From contig JARFIW010000905.1 of assembly GCA_036346225.1 (NCBI GenBank), positions 1,129,501 through 1,193,500 on the forward strand: a DNA stretch of 64,000 nucleotides. The letters are read 5' to 3'. A model generated the notes under the pieces. The model had not been told where the DNA came from. It saw only the letters and a program-made list of their open reading frames with translations, and searched no databases. A program made the position numbers and the translations under genes. Source of the stretch: Platerodrilus igneus. Lineage: Eukaryota; Arthropoda; Insecta; Coleoptera; Lycidae. Below are positions 24,922 to 34,080 of the stretch, piece after piece. The first letter of the stretch is position 1, and every line of letters begins with the position of its first letter.

Positions 24922-26795
24922 AATAGTGTCACCGCTGCATCATTATTTTGGTTAACCGATTTAATATATATGCAGGCGGCATATGCCATTTGTGAAGCAT
25001 CACAGAAGCCGTGCAGCTCAATATATTTGTATTTTGGTAAAACAATATGTCTTGGGACACGAGTGTTATTAATTGTGTTTAGTTGCGTTTTAAATTGTGA
25101 CCATTGAAATAACATCCCTTCTGGTATTGCATCGTCCCAGCTAATGTCAATTTGCCATAGTGATTGAATCATGATTTTAGCTTTAATGATAATGGGTGAT
25201 AATAGTCCGAGGGGATCGAATATTTTTGATATTAATGATAATAGTACTCGTTTTGTAACTTTGGAAACTTCAAATGAGGTCTCATCAACGGTATAAAGTA
25301 ACATGTCGGATTTGGCTTGCCACATGAGGCCGAGTGTTTTGTGTATATCACCATCAGAGATATTATATTTATCTGTGTTATAAGAACCTTGTTTGTCGAG
25401 TATTTCTGAATTGTTGGACGCCCATTTGCGCAACTCAAACCCATAAGTACTGAGTAGCGTTGTTAAATCTACCTTTAATTTTATTGCTTCTGACATAACA
25501 TCGCTTCCAGTTAATACATCGTCCACGTAAAAATCGTTGCGAATCACATTGCATGCATGAGCATGAGTGTCTTCATTTCCGAATGCTATCTGGTGTAAAC
25601 TACGAATTGCCAAGAATGAGGCACATGATGTACCGTAAGTGACGGTGTTGAGACGATAATGTTCTACCTCATCATTGGAATCATTTCTCCAGACGATTCG
25701 CTGCATATCGCGTTGCAATTGGGTTACGTCAATTTGTCGGTACATTTTGTCGATGCCGGCAGTGAATACAAAATTGTGCTTCCTAAACCGCATTAAGATA
25801 CTACACAAATCGTTCTGAATATTTGGTCCTACCAATAAAATATCATTTAATGATACACCACTTGAGGATTTTGCCGATCCGTCAAATACGACGCGTAATT
25901 TGGTTGATGCGCTTGATTCTTTAATAACGCCATGATGAGGTAAATAAAATACGCCTGAAGTATTAACATTATTGACTTCTGCTTGGTCGAGTTTTGTCAT
26001 ATGACCCAGTGACTCGTATTCTTTCATGAATTTTACGTAATCCCTTTTAAATTCGGGATTTCTTTGAAATTTACGCTCTATCGAATAAAGTCGTTTCAGT
26101 GCATTATTCAATGAATGTCCTATAACGTTAGGTTTCGCTCGTGTCGGTAACGTGACTGTAAAATGTCCGTTTAAATTGCACTTGACGGTTTTTGAAAAAA
26201 GGTGCTCACATTCTTGTTCCTCCTTTGAATAGGAATTTGTGTTTGATTGAACCTCTTCGACACGCCAAAATCGTTCAATGGAATCTTCCAAAGATTTTTT
26301 GATCGATAGATTACATACCGCGTTATACGTTTTGCATGAATTATTTGATAACGGTCCAGATAATACCCATCCTAAACATGTTTCTTGTAACACCGGTAAG
26401 TCGCGGCCGAGCTTTATTTGACGTGAACCAAGAAGCTGATAAAATATACCCGCGCCTAGTAAAATGTCTATTGTTCCCGAGATATTAAACTGAGCATCCG
26501 CTAACACCGTGTTTATAGGTAATTTCAGACCTTTTGTGGTAAATGATTTTGTTGGCAAAGTTTCTGTAATTTGTTCAAGTATTAAAAATGTTAACTCAGC
26601 ATTAAAATTGCTATGACATGATTTGACGATTGCTGAAGTTTTTCTATTTATATCAGTAACCGATGTACCCACACCTACAATGGGTGCATTAATGTTGATT
26701 GCCGGTAATTTTAATGATTCATGGAGTTGGCGTGTAATAAAGTTGGGCTGACTGCCACTGTCTAGCAGAGCCCTGCATTCATGCCATTTATTATT
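24894..26795 (-). CDS. pol: BEL/Pao protease and reverse transcriptase
   Basis: Continues in the same frame as Gag after one TAA. The retropepsin motif LLDSGSQPNF is at about 26751-26765, followed by the BEL protease tail (ETCLGWVLSGPLSNN). Counting from the first internal ATG (26672), RT motif A is at D308 (AGIDKMYRQI) and the active site is FYVDDVLTGS with YVDD at 382-385. It ends CSKTRVAP, where the RNase H begins in another frame. The absence of any stop across more than 600 codons supports recent activity. Confidence 0.93.
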   Translation of the reverse strand, partial: NNKWHECRALLDSGSQPNFITRQLHESLKLPAININAPIVGVGTSVTDINRKTSAIVKSCHSNFNAELTFLILEQITETLPTKSFTTKGLKLPINTVLADAQFNISGTIDILLGAGIFYQLLGSRQIKLGRDLPVLQETCLGWVLSGPLSNNSCKTYNAVCNLSIKKSLEDSIERFWRVEEVQSNTNSYSKEEQECEHLFSKTVKCNLNGHFTVTLPTRAKPNVIGHSLNNALKRLYSIERKFQRNPEFKRDYVKFMKEYESLGHMTKLDQAEVNNVNTSGVFYLPHHGVIKESSASTKLRVVFDGSAKSSSGVSLNDILLVGPNIQNDLCSILMRFRKHNFVFTAGIDKMYRQIDVTQLQRDMQRIVWRNDSNDEVEHYRLNTVTYGTSCASFLAIRSLHQIAFGNEDTHAHACNVIRNDFYVDDVLTGSDVMSEAIKLKVDLTTLLSTYGFELRKWASNNSEILDKQGSYNTDKYNISDGDIHKTLGLMWQAKSDMLLYTVDETSFEVSKVTKRVLLSLISKIFDPLGLLSPIIIKAKIMIQSLWQIDISWDDAIPEGMLFQWSQFKTQLNTINNTRVPRHIVLPKYKYIELHGFCDASQMAYAACIYIKSVNQNNDAAVTLLCSKTRVAP

Positions 26796-28223
26796 TTAAT
26801 CCTTCATTAGGATAATGGCGGTTGATAATAAAATTTGTCGATCGTAGTTTTTGCAATAATTAGTCACCAGTTGTGTGGTTGCCGATGCTACAGATCGCGT
26901 ATGATTAATATTTGACGTTGAAGTGTTATTAATTTGATTTTCTTCATGTTTAATTGGTACGTCATTATCGAGGTGCAAAAGTGTATTATGACGTTTTTTA
27001 CATTTTTTGCAACCCCTTGATTTGTACGCGAAGGATGGATGATTACCCCGCAAGCAATTGGTACACAGTTTTAACCTTTTTACTTCCGAAAGACGCTCTT
27101 CTACCGGAAGAGATTTTAGACTTTCACAATCAAAGATCTGATGTTGATCCTTACATAAAGCGCACCCGTCTTTATTATCCCGTGACGCGAAACCAGAAAA
27201 TTTCCTTTCCGTAGTTTTCTTCGAAAAGGTTTGTGCTTTGTATGGCCTTTGAAATATTTTATTACCTGATTTATTTTCGTTTTCAGATCCAATGACTTCT
27301 AATAATCTACAACGCTGTTCCAAGAAATCAATCAAATCGTCCATTTGCAATTGTCGGTTATTAATAGTGCTAGAAATAACGTGCGATTCCCATTTCTGAG
27401 CAGTGATCTGGTCTAATTTTTTTGATATTAAATAAAATAATAAGGTGTCCCAGCTTTCCACGGGTTCGCCTAAAGTTTTTAATGATCTAATGTGTTTTTG
27501 AATTGAATCGGTTAATTTACGGAGACTTGAGTGAGCGTCCTTGCTAACCATGGGTAAGTCAAACAATGCTCCCACGTGGTTTTTTATAATAATTGATTTA
27601 TTTTGATAGCGCGACGTTAGGAGTTGCCACGCGGTTTCGTAATTTTCATTAGTTACTTCAATGCTTTCGATGACCTTAGCGGCCTCCCCCTTGATGCAGC
27701 TCAAAAGATAAAAGAATTTTCTGATATTATCTAAGGAAGAATCATTGTGTACTAGTGACGTAAACATATCCCTGAACTGACCCCACTTGTCATAATCGCC
27801 ATAAAATTTTGACAGTTCTAGGACCGGAAATTGAACATTCGCTTTTAATTGGTTGGAGTTTTCTGTACCTAAATTATTTGATGTTAATATTTCATTTTCG
27901 CTTGTTTCCTTAGCAATAATTAATGAATTATGGTCGTGTTTTAAAATTAAATGCTTTGCGTTTGAGGTAATACCGTAAAATCGGTCTTCAAAGTTTTGCC
28001 GCTCATCGCTTTCTATTTCTGTTTCATCTAGTAGTTCTAACTCGCTTTGAATATTATTAAATTGTTCTAAAATAGGAAGCGCTTGCTCTAAACGTGATTT
28101 TAATTGTAAAATATTTTCATCCTTTGTTTCAGATAAACATTTTTCAAAGAATTTTGTGAAACGCGTAAATGCTGCTTTAATCTGAGCGCGTTTTGTGGTA
28201 AGCTGCCGTCGTTGTTCTTCCAT
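26796..28223 (-). CDS. gag: BEL/Pao Gag
   Basis: Capsid protein of 475 codons starting MEEQRRQLTTKR about 300 bases inside the 5' LTR. The middle holds the DUF1759 region (FYGDYDKWGQFRDMF, then LLSCIKGEAAKVIESI). Near the C-terminus are Cys/His clusters (CALCKDQHQIFDC, then LCTNCLRGNHPSF and CKKCKKRHNTLLH) of zinc-knuckle type that bind RNA. The frame ends at a TAA directly followed in the same frame by the protease. BEL elements often have a single gag-pol frame, so the stop is either a mutation or a readthrough site. Confidence 0.93.
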   Translation of the reverse strand: MEEQRRQLTTKRAQIKAAFTRFTKFFEKCLSETKDENILQLKSRLEQALPILEQFNNIQSELELLDETEIESDERQNFEDRFYGITSNAKHLILKHDHNSLIIAKETSENEILTSNNLGTENSNQLKANVQFPVLELSKFYGDYDKWGQFRDMFTSLVHNDSSLDNIRKFFYLLSCIKGEAAKVIESIEVTNENYETAWQLLTSRYQNKSIIIKNHVGALFDLPMVSKDAHSSLRKLTDSIQKHIRSLKTLGEPVESWDTLLFYLISKKLDQITAQKWESHVISSTINNRQLQMDDLIDFLEQRCRLLEVIGSENENKSGNKIFQRPYKAQTFSKKTTERKFSGFASRDNKDGCALCKDQHQIFDCESLKSLPVEERLSEVKRLKLCTNCLRGNHPSFAYKSRGCKKCKKRHNTLLHLDNDVPIKHEENQINNTSTSNINHTRSVASATTQLVTNYCKNYDRQILLSTAIILMKD

Positions 28224-28519
28224 TGTAATAAGTTCGATGTACTTTAACCTGATTGACGATATAGTGTATAATTAATTATATGTTAAATATTGTAATGCCC
28301 GATTTTAATATTAATAATTACCTGTGCGTTACTAGATCCACAATACAATACAATTCAAGTTAAAGCAATAATAAAATACATTTGTGAATACAATGGGATG
28401 AGTAATATGGAACAGACTTACATTAGCAGCAGGCACTTGACCCTGACGTTGCGCGAGGGATGATGAATACATTCACGCTTCTTCTGGACTGATTAAAACC
28501 ATTGTAATTGTAAAAAACC

Positions 28520-28537
28520 ATCCGGCTCGAAGGACCA
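28520..28537 (-). other. BEL/Pao primer binding site, tRNA-Tyr
   Basis: Directly next to the 5' LTR. Read on the minus strand, TGGTCCTTCGAGCCGGAT is the complement of the 3' end of insect tRNA-Tyr including CCA. The tRNA identity is from memory of the tRNA-Tyr acceptor and T-arm sequence. Confidence 0.8.
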
Positions 28538-28887
28538 TGTAGAATCTTGTAATGTAATAAATGATAACGATAAAGAACAAACTAAATTTATTACATGTTA
28601 TTAGGCGAGACACTACAAACAAATTTAATGTTTTACATCTACACCATAACAAGGCTGCATAAAGACTCGTGCTAGTACAATAACTAACGTTATACAAAGC
28701 AAGGGTGCACGAAGCTGAGGGAGGGAAATTCCATACAGCTGCCGTACAGGTATAAACTGGTTAAGCAACACATTATTTTAACTTTGAATACATAAAACTG
28801 GTGCTACAGATATGTACATAAACGATTAAATATAATTTGACGGAGTATTTAGATATTTGATAGACAGTTGAACTAAGATATTCGACA
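28538..28887 (-). repeat. 5' LTR of BEL/Pao element
   Basis: Identical by eye to the 3' LTR at 22536-22885, same ends and length, followed by the ATATG duplication. Confidence 0.95.
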
Positions 28888-29516
28888 ATATGTAATGCAA
28901 GTCTAAGTGGTAGGACTTGATTTCCAGAGTAGGTCCGGAACATTTCATCATCATCATTAAGTTTTCAGTTCTAGAACTGGTTGGACGCGTACCTTCATTG
29001 TTTCCTAGTCTGAACCAACCTACACATTTCCCTGAAATTTGGACTGTTTGCATCTATCACTATCTGTGTGCTAAAGTCTGATCTCGGTCTACGTATACCT
29101 TCTTTTTCCTATCTCTGCTTTAGTATATCCCGTACTATTCCTAAAAATGCTTTAGAACGTATCCTGTCCCTCTATTTTTCCTATTTTTTTTCATTTTCCA
29201 CAGATATCTTTATTTCTCTACTATTTCTACAACCTATTTGTTATTAACTTTGTCTGTCCATGCTACCATCTTCATACATCTAAAGCACAACATTCCAGAA
29301 GGCTTCTATCTCTTTCAGTCTACTTTTCCTAATGCCCCTATTTCATAAAAGTACTGTTATGTGCTCTACACTATGCTTTGAACAGTTTTCTTCTTGTATC
29401 TATGTTCGTTGTCTTTGAACACAGCTGCTGTTCTTACTTGTTTGATGCAGTTCGGTTACCTTCTATTGTTTTACAGTTATATACCTTAGTTCCCCGATAT
29501 TCAGTAGTATATGGAG

Positions 29517-29817
29517 GGGGAGGAGGCTCCGTGGCATAGTGGTATGTGTGTGACTACTACGCCCAAGGTCCCGGGTTCGAATCCCGACACGGTCCGCTTG
29601 AAAAATGTTAGGCGAGCATTATTCACAAAAATACACCTTCGTTCGGATGAGAGGTAAAATGGAGGTCCCGTGTGTGAGTATTGTCACGCACGTTAAAGAT
29701 TCCTACCTTGCTTGGAACAGCAAGGGTTCGGCAAAATTCCAAACTTTCCAGGTAAAAAAAACTCGCTTCCTGGCCAATGTAGTACCTTCGGGTGGAGCAT
29801 TGGAAAATCACATGGTA
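29517..29817 (+). mobile_element. tRNA-derived SINE inserted in LINE copy B
   Basis: Has a tRNA-like head with box A (TGGCATAGTGG, 29532-29542) and box B (GGTTCGAATCC, 29574-29584), the internal promoter for RNA polymerase III, followed by a non-tRNA body of about 200 bases. It is flanked by an 11-bp target duplication AGTATATGGAG (29506-29516 and 29818-29828) that sits inside the LINE 3' region, so it jumped after the LINE. The body contains the phrase GTAGTACCTTCGGGTGGAGC, also found at 34006 and 37196. Confidence 0.88.
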
Positions 29818-30305
29818 AGTATATGGAGTGGGGTAAGCAGCCTTGGTAGCCAAGTTCCCCCCGCACCTGAACCTTTGTCGAATTAATAGTTTATCCAATT
29901 TATCCTTTCGCACAATCAACATCAGTTGAAAATATTTCACAGTCAACACCTGTAGTTGTTTATAATAATCACCAGATTCATCAGATTTAAGAGCACATCT
30001 TGAAACTGGTTGAACTTGTACCTCAGCTTATTTATGTTCTGAGCTAGCCTACACCGTTCCCTGCAATTCTCACAACAGCCGATATACAGCTCGATTCCCT
30101 TTTATTGGTTTCTAATTATATGCCCTATTTCACCGAGATTCAGTGGTATGTGAAGGAGGTTAAGCAGCGTATGGTTGCCAAGGGTCCCCCAACACTTAGA
30201 CATTTGCAGTATTAATAGTTTTCAAATAAATCCTTTCGCACAATTAACATTAGTTGAAAGTATTGCAAAACCAATATCTGTAGTTGTTTATAATAATCAC
30301 CATGT

Positions 30306-32058
30306 TTAAGTACTGTTATTATTTTTGTCATTAGTTTTTACATCTTGCGGCTGGTTGGAAGCGTATCTCCATTGATTTCTATTCTGAGCTAGCCTACACA
30401 TTTCTCTGAAATTCTCACAATCTACATCTCTCACTATCTGTGTGCAGTAGTCTAACCTAGGTCTACCTCTGCTTCTCTTTTTTCCTATCTCTGCTTCCCA
30501 TATATTCCGCACTATTCCTTCATGTGTTAGTATGTTGCCTATCAACCTATCTCTCCTATTTTTTACTGTTTTCCACATAGTTCTTTCTTCCCCTACCATT
30601 TCTAGTACCTCTTTGTTCTTAACTTTGTCTGTCCATGGTATCTTCATCATACGTTTGTAGCATCACATTTCAAAGGCTTCTACCTTTTTCTTGTCTGCTT
30701 CTCCTACTGTCCAGGCTTAACAGCCATACAGTGCTGTGCTCCACACATATGTTTTAAGCAATCCATTCCTTGTTTCTATGTTTGTGATCTTTGAACACAG
30801 TAGTTGTTTTTTCTTGTTAAATGTAGCACGACTTTGTGCTAATCTTTGTTTTATATCTTTTGGATTTTTACCATCTTGCATTATTTGATTTCCTAGGTAG
30901 CAGAAATCCTTAACTTCTTGTAAGTTCTCGTTACCTATTTGTATTTTTTTTTATTTATTTTCCCCTCTTTTCCATACTAGAACTTTAGTTTTAGTTTTGT
31001 TAATTTTCATACCATATCCCTCCGTTAGAACTGTTTCCATTTCATTAAAAGCAGCTTCTAACTCTTCCTTGCTAGATGCTAATAGCGCTATATCATCTGC
31101 AAATTTAAGCATATCATTCTTTTGTCCTTGCATATTAATTTTAAATGTCTTCCTGCATTTGACAGTATTCATTGTCTCTTCTATGCACGAGTTAAAAACT
31201 AATGGGGATAAGGCTCATACCTGGCTCACCGCTTTCCTAATATTTACTTCTCTACTGTCTTGCTTTAATTCTATTACTGCTGTTTGTTCTTTGTATAAGC
31301 TATGTACTATTAGTCTATTCTAATCTTTTTGAGTATTTTGAACATTTTTTTCCATTTTACATGTAAGAATACTTTTTCTAGATCTACAAACCCTATATAT
31401 ATGCTTCCCCCTTCTCTATTGTTTTCTACATTATCACCCTCAGAGCTAAAATAGCGTCCCGTGTTCCCGGTTTCGCCTAAACCCAAATTGATCTTCTTTT
31501 AGTATTTCTTCAGCTCGTTTTTCCATTCGTCTTTGTACAATTCTAGTTAATATTTTTGAAACGTGTGCTGTCAAGCTTATTGTTCGAAAACTTCCACATC
31601 TATCCGCGCCTCTTTTTTTGGTACAGTTACTATGATGTTACGTTTGAAATCTTTAAGTATCTCTCCTGTCTCATACATATAGCTTACAAGTCGCAAGAGA
31701 CGTTCTGTTACTGCTTGTCCAGCAGCTTTTAGAATTTCTGCTTCCACCTTAATTGTACCCGGTGCCTTACCATTCTTTAGACTCTTTAATGCTAATTCAA
31801 ACTCATTTCTAAGTATAGGATATCCCAGGTCGTCCTTTTCAATGTCTGATTGCTGTTCGAATGCTGTTAATTCCTCACCTGAATATAAATTTCCTATATA
31901 TTCCTGCCATCTAGCTACTTTCTCTACATTTTCTATGACGTTTCCTCCCGCATTCCTTATATTTTTGATATATGGTTTTATATCCCTAAAATTCATTTTA
32001 ATTAATTTGTATGCTTCGTCTGTCTTTCCTATTTCCATCTTAGTTTGTACCTCTTTGC
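30306..32058 (-). pseudogene. LINE ORF2 remnant, copy B (RT, C-terminus)
   Basis: Broken ORF2 read on the minus strand: linker before the RT (31577-32038, with NVIENVEKVARWQEYIGNLY), RT palm with MLKFADDIALLASSKEELEA (30951-31172), where the FADD catalytic pair is intact, and the C-terminal block (30306-30650, with KIPWTDKVKNKEVL and KKRSRGRPRLDYCTQI). Frameshifts between the blocks prevent a single protein. The upstream endonuclease half is separated by the foreign insert. Confidence 0.8.
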
Positions 32059-32945
32059 ACTAGTAGTGGGGTAAGGCCGGTCTGAATTCAAAACGTGCTC
32101 ACACGTATTTTACATATGTAAAATACACGTGCACCGTCTTGAATTCAGACCGGCCCTATATACTTTCAATGTAAAATAGTTGTGAAAACATGAATTCAAA
32201 CCGGCCTTATATACTTTCAAATGTAAAATACTTGTGGGCACGTTTTGAAGTCAGACCGGCTTTATATTACTTTCAATGGAACATACATACCTCAAAACAC
32301 ACGTATGTTGAAAAATGTAAGTGCAGAGAAAATGTGTGTAGCTGTTTTGAATTCGGTTTTCTAGCGAGAAGTTACACGTGCACCGTTTTGAAGTCAGACC
32401 GGCCTTATATACTTTCAATGTAAAATACTTGTGGGCACGTTTTGTAGTCAGACCGGCTTTATATTACTTTCAATGGAACATGCATACTTCAAAACACACG
32501 TATGCTGTAAAATGTAAGTGCAGAGAAAATGTGTGTAGCTGTTCTGAATTAGGTTTTCTAGCAAGAAGTTATAAAGTATGCCAGATGCAAGATATCGCAT
32601 TCAAGTCAATTGTGTTTAATTAAAGTGGATTCTGATTTATGTCTTTTACTTATGTTTAGAAGCTGCAAATACACATGGGCCGGTTTCAATTCAAAATGTG
32701 TGTTCACTCTTGTGATAGGTTGAAAAGTAGGTTGGCAAAGTACGCCGATGGTGGTAAACAGCTATATAAAGAGATTGCTCCTTATATTAATATAATTAGT
32801 CGAAGTTTACTGCATATATTTACGTACCTACATATACAAACATGTATATAATTGATATTCAGGAATTTAAATACAAGAAAAACGAGTTTGTGTGCAAAGA
32901 AATTGCGGTTTTGGACTTGTTGGAAGGTGTTGTTTGGCATCTACT
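32059..32945 (+). repeat. foreign insert with inverted and tandem repeats
   Basis: Not present in LINE copies A or C. The left part holds GGCCGGTCTGAATTCA-type boxes in both orientations (for example 32079-32094 and inverted near 32140-32155) around the palindrome TTTTACATATGTAAAA. Next come two copies of a unit of about 197 bases starting near 32213 and 32409. The right end has a TATA box and the start of a protein-like frame. It may be a piece of another element captured when about 300 bases of the LINE were lost. No target duplication was found. Confidence 0.7.
32763..32770 (+). promoter_or_regulatory. TATA box upstream of truncated ORF
   Basis: TATATAAA within AGCTATATAAAGAG, about 72 bases before the ATG at 32842. 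A T/A-rich start-like sequence (TTAGTCGAAGTTTACTG) follows about 35 bases later. This is the standard arrangement of an RNA polymerase II core promoter. Confidence 0.45.
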
Positions 32946-32952
32946 ACCTTAG
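32842..32952 (+). pseudogene. 5' fragment of a mobile-element gene
   Basis: ATG opens 36 codons starting MYIIDIQEFKYKKNEFVCKE, ending at a stop formed where LINE sequence resumes, so the gene is cut short by the junction. The opening resembles the conserved start (I-D-I/V-Q-G/E-F, then F-x-x-K-E) of an uncharacterised protein family that I recall as common in arthropod mobile-element sets. That match is from memory. Promoter plus start suggest the insert is the 5' end of such a gene. Function is unknown. Confidence 0.4.
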
Positions 32953-32999
32953 TATCAGAAATTTTCCCGATATCTTTCAGCAATTCATTTGACATTTTT

Positions 33000-33850
33000 T
33001 CAAATCTTTTGTAAATATCTTCATCTATTAGCTTCTCAAAGTCAAAGTGCCTTTATCCGTTCCTCTTTTTTAGATTTTTAAATTCAAGTGCGGTCTTCAT
33101 AATTACGATGTTGTGGTCAGTGTCTATATCTGCTTTCGGGTAGCTTCTACAGTCTTTTACTTGATATCTAAACCGTTGTCTAACACTAATGTAATCTATT
33201 TGATATCTTCCTATATCACCTGGCACCTTCCACGTTTATCGTCTTCTAGTATGATATTGAAATAATGTATTTGTGATGATTAAGTTGTTCTTGTCGCAAA
33301 ATTCTACCAACCTATTTCCCCTGTCATTTCTTGTGCCGAAACCAAATAAACCTACTATCGCTCCTTCCCTACCCTCACCTACCACTGCATTAAAATCCCC
33401 CGTAATTATTAAATTTTCATGTCTTTTTACGTATCTTAGTATGTCTTTGATATCTTTGTAGATCGCCTCTACCTGTTCCTCACTGTAGCTAGGGGTGGGC
33501 ATGTATACTTGTATTATTACTGTATTTACTGGTTTAGATTCAAATCTAACCATGAATACTCTTTCATTCTTTTGTAAGTAGTTTTCTACACATCGTCCTA
33601 TATTTTTTCACATAACTATCCCCACACCCGAATTTCCCTCTTCTGATCCTGTATGAATTACCCTGAAGTCTCCACTCCAAAAATCCCCCGCCTCTGATCA
33701 GCGGACTTCGCCAATTCCTACTATGCCTAGTGCTAACCTATTCAGTTCGAGTTTCAGGTTCTCTAACTTACCTACTTGTTTCATACTTCTGACATTCTAC
33801 GCTCCGACTCGCAGAATGTTTAAGGATTTTTTCTATTCTGTTGGATCACA
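33000..33850 (-). pseudogene. LINE endonuclease (EEP) remnant, copy B
   Basis: Apurinic-like endonuclease half of the LINE, which would nick target DNA. The best piece (33236-33553) has VNTVIIQVYMPTPSYS and the catalytic NLIITGDFNAVVGEG, then LFGFGTRNDRGNRLVEFC. Upstream fragments read on to the N-terminal part. The histidine-containing end of the domain lies in the degraded stretch toward 33050. Several stops and shifts are present. Confidence 0.78.
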
Positions 33851-33997
33851 TCCCCCAAAGTAGTCCCCTCCCGGAGATCCAAATGGTGGACAATTTTACC
33901 TCCGGAATTGTTTACCCCAGAGGATGCCATCATGTTTAACAATTTCTGTACGCAGTGTATTTGGGAGGTAGTGTGGTGATTTCCCGTTGCCTTCCAC

Positions 33998-34080
33998 ATT
34001 CAATGTAGTACCTGCGGGTGAAGCATTGGGGACGTGGCCGCAAGTATAGCGGCCCTAATTCAAATTATAATGCCTTCCAC
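33998..34080. repeat. 83-bp module shared with SINE and LINE fragment D
   Basis: Sits between two copies of CCTTCCAC (33990-33997 and 34073-34080) at the junction of LINE copy B and the R1-type LINE. The same module precedes fragment D (37191-37271) but is absent at the matching site of LINE copy C (45350-45357). Its first part is also the core of the SINE body. It could be a small insertion with an 8-bp duplication. Confidence 0.6.

Larger units (their letters stand above)
22531..28892 (-). mobile_element. BEL/Pao LTR retrotransposon, full length
   Basis: Complete element on the minus strand: 5-bp target duplication ATATG (22531-22535 and 28888-28892), two 350-bp LTRs without a visible difference, tRNA-Tyr primer site, gag, protease, RT, RNase H, integrase and a GGCGGGA-type polypurine tract at 22886-22897. 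No envelope frame lies downstream of integrase. Identical LTRs mean a very recent insertion. The surrounding bases rejoin simply across the duplication. Confidence 0.95.
28945..33997 (-). mobile_element. LINE copy B, interrupted
   Basis: Second copy of the LINE family, 3' end at the low coordinate with a (GAT)n-type tail. It extends to the 5' untranslated part, ending at CCTTCCAC. It has been hit at least twice: a SINE at 29517-29817 in the 3' modules, and a roughly 890-bp foreign segment at about 32060-32945 that replaces about 300 bases of ORF2 present in copy C. Allowing for the SINE and its duplication, the spacing of the three 3' modules (28945, 29985, 30325) equals that in copies A and C. 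Confidence 0.82.

Noticed and set aside
29521..29600. tRNA gene
   Set aside because: Box A and box B are present, but the sequence continues into a SINE body and is flanked by a target duplication; no full cloverleaf is needed to explain it.
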